Positions 6,666 to 9,590 of a DNA stretch of 9,590 nucleotides are shown here, piece by piece (the first letter of the stretch is position 1; every line of letters begins with the position of its first letter). The position numbers were made by a program, and so were the translations under genes. The DNA is from JBGTLW01 sp041743835 (GTDB lineage Bacteria > Planctomycetota > Phycisphaerae > Phycisphaerales > Phycisphaeraceae), in the NCBI GenBank assembly GCA_041743835.1, contig JBGTLW010000023.1, positions 1 through 9,590 on the forward strand. Direction: 5' to 3'. The notes beneath the pieces were generated by a model, which made no database searches, was not told where the DNA came from, and saw nothing but the letters and a program-made list of their open reading frames with translations.

Positions 6666-8093
6666 ATGCCGCGCCTCCCCTTTCCCGATCCCGAGCCCGA
6701 ACCCCAGCCCGCGACACCAAAGCGTGTCGAGTCTGCGCTGTCAGTCACCGACCTCTGCGGCCAGCTCAAGCGGGCGCTCGGCCAAGCATTCCCCGACAAG
6801 GTACGCGTCGTCGGCGAAGTGTCCAATTTCTCCGGCGGCCGAGCCAGCGCAGGTCCTCCGGGCGGAACTTCCGGGGGCGGGGGCGGGCATTGGTTTTTTG
6901 CTTTGAAGGATGAGGGGGCCACGGTTCGTTGTGTGTGTTTTGCGTCGGTGTCTGCCAGGGTTCGGTTCCCTGTGCGCGACGGGCTGGAGGTCATCGCCAC
7001 CGGCCGGATCGACATGTACCCCGCGCAGGGTTCGATCCAGCTCTACATCGACAAGCTTGAGCCCGTCGGGCAAGGTGCGCTGGAGCTGGCGCTGCGGGAG
7101 ATGGTGGACCAGCTCCGCGACCTCGGTTACTTCGACCCGCAGCACAAGCGGCCGCTCCCAGCCGTGCCCCGGCGGGTCGCGGTTGTCACGTCGCGCACAG
7201 CCGCAGCCCTGCAGGACGTCATCAACACCGCCCAGAAGCGCTGGCTGGGGTGCAAGCTGTTGCTGTACGACGTGCGCGTGCAGGGCGCCGATGCCGCGCC
7301 GCAGATCGCCGCCGCCCTCCGGCAGCTATCCGCGCAAGGGCCGGCGCTGGGCATCGATGCGATCATCCTCACGCGTGGGGGCGGCTCCATCGAAGACCTC
7401 TGGGCATTCAACGAACGCTCTGTCGCCGACGCGATCTTTGACTGCCAGGTGCCCATCGTCGCCGCGATCGGCCACGAAACCGACACCACCGTCGCCGAGC
7501 TCGTGGCCGACCTGCGCTGCGCCACGCCGACACAGGCCGCGATGGCCGTCGTGCCGGATCGTTTTGCGTTGCAACACCAGATCGACCAGCTCCACGCCCG
7601 CCTCGGCCTGCTCACACGTCAGCGCGTCGCGCAAGCCCAGCAGCGCCTTAACGCGGCCGCGCGTCACGCGCTTCTCACCCGCCCCATGCGATTGGCCGAG
7701 GACGCACGCCGCCGGGTCGAGGCACTGGCCGAGCGGATCGCTGCGCTGCCGGGCCGCAGGCTCGCCGCGGCGACCGATCGGCTGGACCGACTCGCCCGGC
7801 ACCTCGATGCGATCGGCCCACGCCAGGTCCTCGCCCGAGGCTACACCTACACCCTCGCCGAAGACGGCAGGCCCATCCGCGCCGCATCTCAGACCAGCCC
7901 GGGCCAACGCATTGTCACCGTGCTGCACGACGGCCAACTACTCAGCAAAATCGAAAAACCCAGCGACACCACCCAGCCCGTTAGCGATATAGCCTCACCA
8001 GAAACCAAAACAACCCCGACACCCCGACCCCGGCCACGCAGGCCCACCCCACGAAAAGACCAAGGCAGCGCCGGGCTGTTCGACAGCATGTGA
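6666..8093 (+). CDS. xseA: Exodeoxyribonuclease VII large subunit
   Basis: With XseB, XseA forms a nuclease that degrades single-stranded DNA in repair. The 475-residue product has an N-terminal OB-fold (~20-120; VRVVGEVSNFS, GHWFFALKDE, VRCVCF, GRIDMYPAQGSIQLYID), a catalytic domain, a helical coiled-coil region (~290-400) and the ARGYTYTL block near the end. The residues reported essential in E. coli (Asp155, Arg205, His238, Asp241) align with Asp184 in TSRTAAALQD, Arg237 in RGGGSIEDLW, and His270 and Asp273 in GHETD. ATG 6666 was chosen because the upstream in-frame stretch from GTG 6594 does not look like XseA. TAAAAC lies ten bases before this ATG. Oddities are an ~18-residue Gly-rich loop at 57-74 and a Pro/Thr/Arg-rich tail ending GSAGLFDSM. 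The dihydroorotase gene ends 111 bp upstream. XseB is not encoded here. Confidence 0.96.
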   Translation: MPRLPFPDPEPEPQPATPKRVESALSVTDLCGQLKRALGQAFPDKVRVVGEVSNFSGGRASAGPPGGTSGGGGGHWFFALKDEGATVRCVCFASVSARVRFPVRDGLEVIATGRIDMYPAQGSIQLYIDKLEPVGQGALELALREMVDQLRDLGYFDPQHKRPLPAVPRRVAVVTSRTAAALQDVINTAQKRWLGCKLLLYDVRVQGADAAPQIAAALRQLSAQGPALGIDAIILTRGGGSIEDLWAFNERSVADAIFDCQVPIVAAIGHETDTTVAELVADLRCATPTQAAMAVVPDRFALQHQIDQLHARLGLLTRQRVAQAQQRLNAAARHALLTRPMRLAEDARRRVEALAERIAALPGRRLAAATDRLDRLARHLDAIGPRQVLARGYTYTLAEDGRPIRAASQTSPGQRIVTVLHDGQLLSKIEKPSDTTQPVSDIASPETKTTPTPRPRPRRPTPRKDQGSAGLFDSM

Positions 8094-8123
8094 ACAAGCA
8101 GCTCGCGAACCCGGGCGAGAAGT

Positions 8124-8219
8124 GGGGTGCCATGGTCCACGAGCGCAGCGAGGCAGGCAATGCGAAGAACCATCCCCCACATCATCCATGGCCTGCGCTT
8201 CGCTTGACCATGCCACCCC
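8124..8219. repeat. Imperfect ~96-bp inverted repeat between convergent genes
   Basis: The outer arms are GGGGTGCCATGGTC (8124-8137) and GACCATGCCACCCC (8206-8219), which pair at 13 of 14 positions. Pairing continues imperfectly inward: AGCGCAGCG on the left against the reverse complement of CGCTTCGCT, then a GGC/CATG stretch. A third, shorter copy of the arm reads GAACCATCCCCCAC on the right side of the left half (~8167-8180). This looks like a dispersed palindromic element (REP/MITE-like). By position it could also end transcription of xseA and of the opposing small gene. No transposase is present. Confidence 0.6.
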
Positions 8220-8246
8220 GCCGTCGGCTTTCTGCATCAAGTCTGA

Positions 8247-8281
8247 CTCTGCGATCTCGGCGCCTCCGCGTACTCCGCATC
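8247..8281. repeat. Short ~9-nt periodic GC-rich repeat
   Basis: Four degenerate units follow one another: CTCTGCGAT, CTCGGCGCC, TCCGCGTA (eight bases) and CTCCGCATC. Each carries a CTCnGCG-like core. It lies in non-coding DNA. I recall similar CTCTGCG-type intergenic strings in other bacterial genomes, but cannot name a family. Confidence 0.45.
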
Positions 8282-8287
8282 CAAACA

Positions 8288-8297
8288 GTCGTACGAC
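8288..8297. other. Perfect 10-bp palindrome GTCGTACGAC
   Basis: This uninterrupted palindrome lies 34 bp beyond the stop of the 64-residue protein gene, just before an AT-richer stretch. It could be a protein-binding site or chance. It has no loop, so it is not a good terminator hairpin. Confidence 0.3.
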
Positions 8298-8331
8298 AAT
8301 CAATTGGGATTCGTATTAGACTCGCACCGAC

Positions 8332-8526
8332 TCACGCCTGCTCGTCCTCGTAATCCTTGAACTCGCCGCGGGCCGTCGCCTCCTGGACATACTTGGCAAA
8401 CTCGGTGTGCTGATAGCTCAGGAACACAAACGCGTGGTGCAGCGTCAGCCACTCCAGGTCCGTGGGGTCTTCGCCCAGGTCCTTGCGCATCCGGTTCAAC
8501 TCGGCCAGCAGGGGTTCGGGTTTCAT
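8332..8526 (-). CDS. Small acidic protein of unknown function
   Basis: I do not recognise this 64-residue protein. It is predicted soluble and mainly helical: an N-terminal charged helix (PLLAELNRMRKDLGED), an aromatic-rich middle (LEWLTLHHAFVFLSYQHTEFAKYV, ~23-46) and an acidic end (YEDEQA). There is no membrane segment, metal motif or Cys. It starts 32 bp after the sucC stop on the same strand, so it is probably read from the sucC transcript. A -10-like TAGACT (8547-8552, minus) and GATAAGCA five bases before the ATG leave room for its own start. GAGAAG lies 12 bases before the ATG, rather far for an SD. Coding is supported by the codon pattern and the short gap. It does not resemble XseB or SucD. 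Confidence 0.65.
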   Translation of the reverse strand: MKPEPLLAELNRMRKDLGEDPTDLEWLTLHHAFVFLSYQHTEFAKYVQEATARGEFKDYEDEQA

Positions 8527-8531
8527 GGCTG

Positions 8532-8537
8532 TGCTTA
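8532..8537 (-). promoter_or_regulatory. -10-like TAAGCA before the 64-residue protein gene
   Basis: On the minus strand GATAAGCA is followed by CAGCC and the ATG at 8526. The octamer matches the one before the 93-residue protein gene at 4898. The spacing is one or two bases short for a start exactly on the ATG, so it is weaker evidence than the TAAACT sites. Confidence 0.25.
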
Positions 8538-8558
8538 TCTTCTCAAAGTCTAGTCAGG

Positions 8559-9590
8559 TCACGCGGCAATGGCGTCGGTGATCTTCTTCGCCGCATCGGT
8601 CAGGTCGCTGCCCACGATCATCGTCGGAATCTCCTTCTTGGCTGCCTCAAGGATCTTCCGTGCCGGCTCCACGTTCGTCCCCTCAAGGCGGACCACCAGC
8701 GGGACCGTGAAGCCCACTTCCTTTGCCGCGGACACGATCGCGTTGGCGATGGTGTCGCACTTGGCGATGCCGCCGAAGATGTTTACCAGGATGCCCTTGA
8801 CCTGCTTGTCCTTGAGGATGATCCGGAACGCCTCGGTGACCGCTTCCTCGGTTGCGCTGCCGCCGACATCCAGGAAGTTCGCCGGCTCGGCGCCGTGGAG
8901 CTTGATGATGTCCATCGTCGCCATCGCAAGCCCAGCCCCGTTCACCAGGCAACCGATCGTGCCATCAAGACTGATGTACGACAGCCCGAACTTCGCGGCA
9001 TGAGCCTCGTCCGGGTTGACCTCGGACGGGTCTTCCATCGCGGCCAGGTCCTTGTGACGGAACAGCGCGTTGTCATCAAACGTGATCTTCGCGTCGATCG
9101 CCAGCACCAGCCCGTCGGGGTCCGCGGCGGTGGGCGGGGTGATGATGAGCGGGTTGATCTCAGCCAGCGACGCATCCGTGTCGATGAACAACCGCACCAG
9201 CGACGCCATGATCTTCCCAGCCTGAGCGATCTGCTTGCCCTTCATGCCCAGGAAGAACGCGACCTTGCGGGCCTGGTACGGCTGCAAACCCACAGCCGTG
9301 TCGATCGGCTCCTTGAGAATCTTCTCGGGGTGGGTCTTGGCGACCTCTTCAATCTCAACGCCGCCCTCGCTCGACGCCATCAACACCGGGCAGCCTCGGG
9401 CGCGATCGATCACCAGCCCGATGTAGAACTCCTTCGCGATATCCACCCCCGCCGCGATCAGCAGCTTGTTCACACGCACGCCCTCGGGCCCGGTCTGCGG
9501 CGTCACGAGCGGCTTGCTGAGGATCGCCGTCGCCGCGGCCTTGGCCTCCGCAGCCGACTTCACCAGCTTCACCCCGCCGCCCTTGCCCCG
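8559..9590 (-). CDS. sucC: Succinyl-CoA synthetase (ADP-forming) beta subunit, 5'-truncated by window edge
   Basis: With SucD this subunit interconverts succinyl-CoA and succinate, with ATP formation, in the TCA cycle. The frame is open to the right edge (first visible residues RGKGGGVKLV), matching the GRGKAGGVKV block about 50 residues into E. coli SucC (388 aa); 343 residues are visible. Conserved blocks in order are TDIAKEFY-like VDIAKEFYIG, SEGGVEIEEVA, PYQARKVAFFLG, the EINPLI metal/ATP-grasp block, DAKITFDDNALFRHKD, DGTIGCLVNGAGLAMATMDIIKLHG, PANFLDVGGSATEEAV and LVNIFGGIAKCDTIA, then VRLEGTNVE near the end. The stop is TGA. The apparent GTG start at 9572 is internal and should not be used. 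The next gene downstream is the 64-residue protein, not sucD, which is the usual follower. Confidence 0.97.
   Translation of the reverse strand, partial: RGKGGGVKLVKSAAEAKAAATAILSKPLVTPQTGPEGVRVNKLLIAAGVDIAKEFYIGLVIDRARGCPVLMASSEGGVEIEEVAKTHPEKILKEPIDTAVGLQPYQARKVAFFLGMKGKQIAQAGKIMASLVRLFIDTDASLAEINPLIITPPTAADPDGLVLAIDAKITFDDNALFRHKDLAAMEDPSEVNPDEAHAAKFGLSYISLDGTIGCLVNGAGLAMATMDIIKLHGAEPANFLDVGGSATEEAVTEAFRIILKDKQVKGILVNIFGGIAKCDTIANAIVSAAKEVGFTVPLVVRLEGTNVEPARKILEAAKKEIPTMIVGSDLTDAAKKITDAIAA

Noticed and set aside
6182..7015. 277-codon minus-strand open frame across the pyrC end and xseA start
   Set aside because: It spans two real genes on the opposite strand and shows no family motif; a shadow frame.
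6910..7992. 360-codon open frame in the +1 shifted frame inside xseA
   Set aside because: The translation is Ser/Arg/Pro/Thr-rich junk typical of GC-rich shifted frames, while the true frame carries all XseA motifs.
8090..8353. Small + strand open frame across the large palindrome
   Set aside because: It is created by the inverted repeat and the GC-rich spacer, with no codon-position bias typical of the real genes.
8332..8526. 64-residue protein as XseB, the small subunit of exonuclease VII
   Set aside because: XseB has a recognisable two-helix pattern with FEEALxELExIVxxLE-like residues; this sequence lacks it and is on the strand opposite xseA.
1..9590. CRISPR array, tRNA, rRNA, transposase, toxin-antitoxin or phage genes
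   Set aside because: Looked for on both strands; no regularly spaced direct repeats, cloverleaf-like segments or such protein motifs were found.

Overview
The window is ordinary-looking, gene-dense chromosomal DNA from a GC-rich bacterium. Third codon positions are mostly G or C, and long meaningless ORFs lie opposite or out of frame with the real genes. The style of GlnA and dihydroorotase, and a large signal-peptide protein with a two-helix 'AGPGVYGVLR' segment paired with an ABC ATPase, suggest Planctomycetota, possibly Phycisphaerae. That placement is inference from family resemblance, not a database result.

Layout, left to right. (1) 1-1281 (+): 3' part of glnA, type I glutamine synthetase, cut by the window edge. 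(2) 1338-4737 (-): a two-gene operon convergent to glnA. The first gene (2335-4737) encodes an 800-residue secreted/membrane-anchored protein with a probable class I amidotransferase-like fold. The second (1338-2276) encodes an ABC ATPase. No permease gene is present. (3) 4738-4897: divergent intergenic DNA with two perfect hairpins. (4) 4898-8093 (+): a 93-residue single-pass membrane protein of unknown function, then dihydroorotase (pyrimidine synthesis), then the exonuclease VII large subunit XseA. (5) 8094-8331: non-coding DNA between convergent genes, holding a ~96-bp imperfect inverted repeat and a short 9-nt-periodic GC-rich repeat. (6) 8332-9590 (-): a 64-residue protein of unknown function, downstream of the 3' part of sucC (ADP-forming succinyl-CoA synthetase beta subunit), which is cut by the right edge.

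Most genes are housekeeping: nitrogen assimilation, pyrimidine synthesis, DNA repair and the TCA cycle. They share no obvious pathway. The only likely functional unit is the envelope protein plus ABC ATPase pair.

The most interesting signal is in start-site architecture. Two unrelated genes begin with the same arrangement, CGCTAAACT, six bases, ATG. This is the spacing expected if the -10 box places the transcription start on the A of the start codon (leaderless mRNA). Two other genes share GATAAGCA a few bases before ATG. The one clearly operon-internal gene has a normal Shine-Dalgarno sequence instead. I found no CRISPR array, tRNA, rRNA, transposase, phage gene or recognisable defence system.
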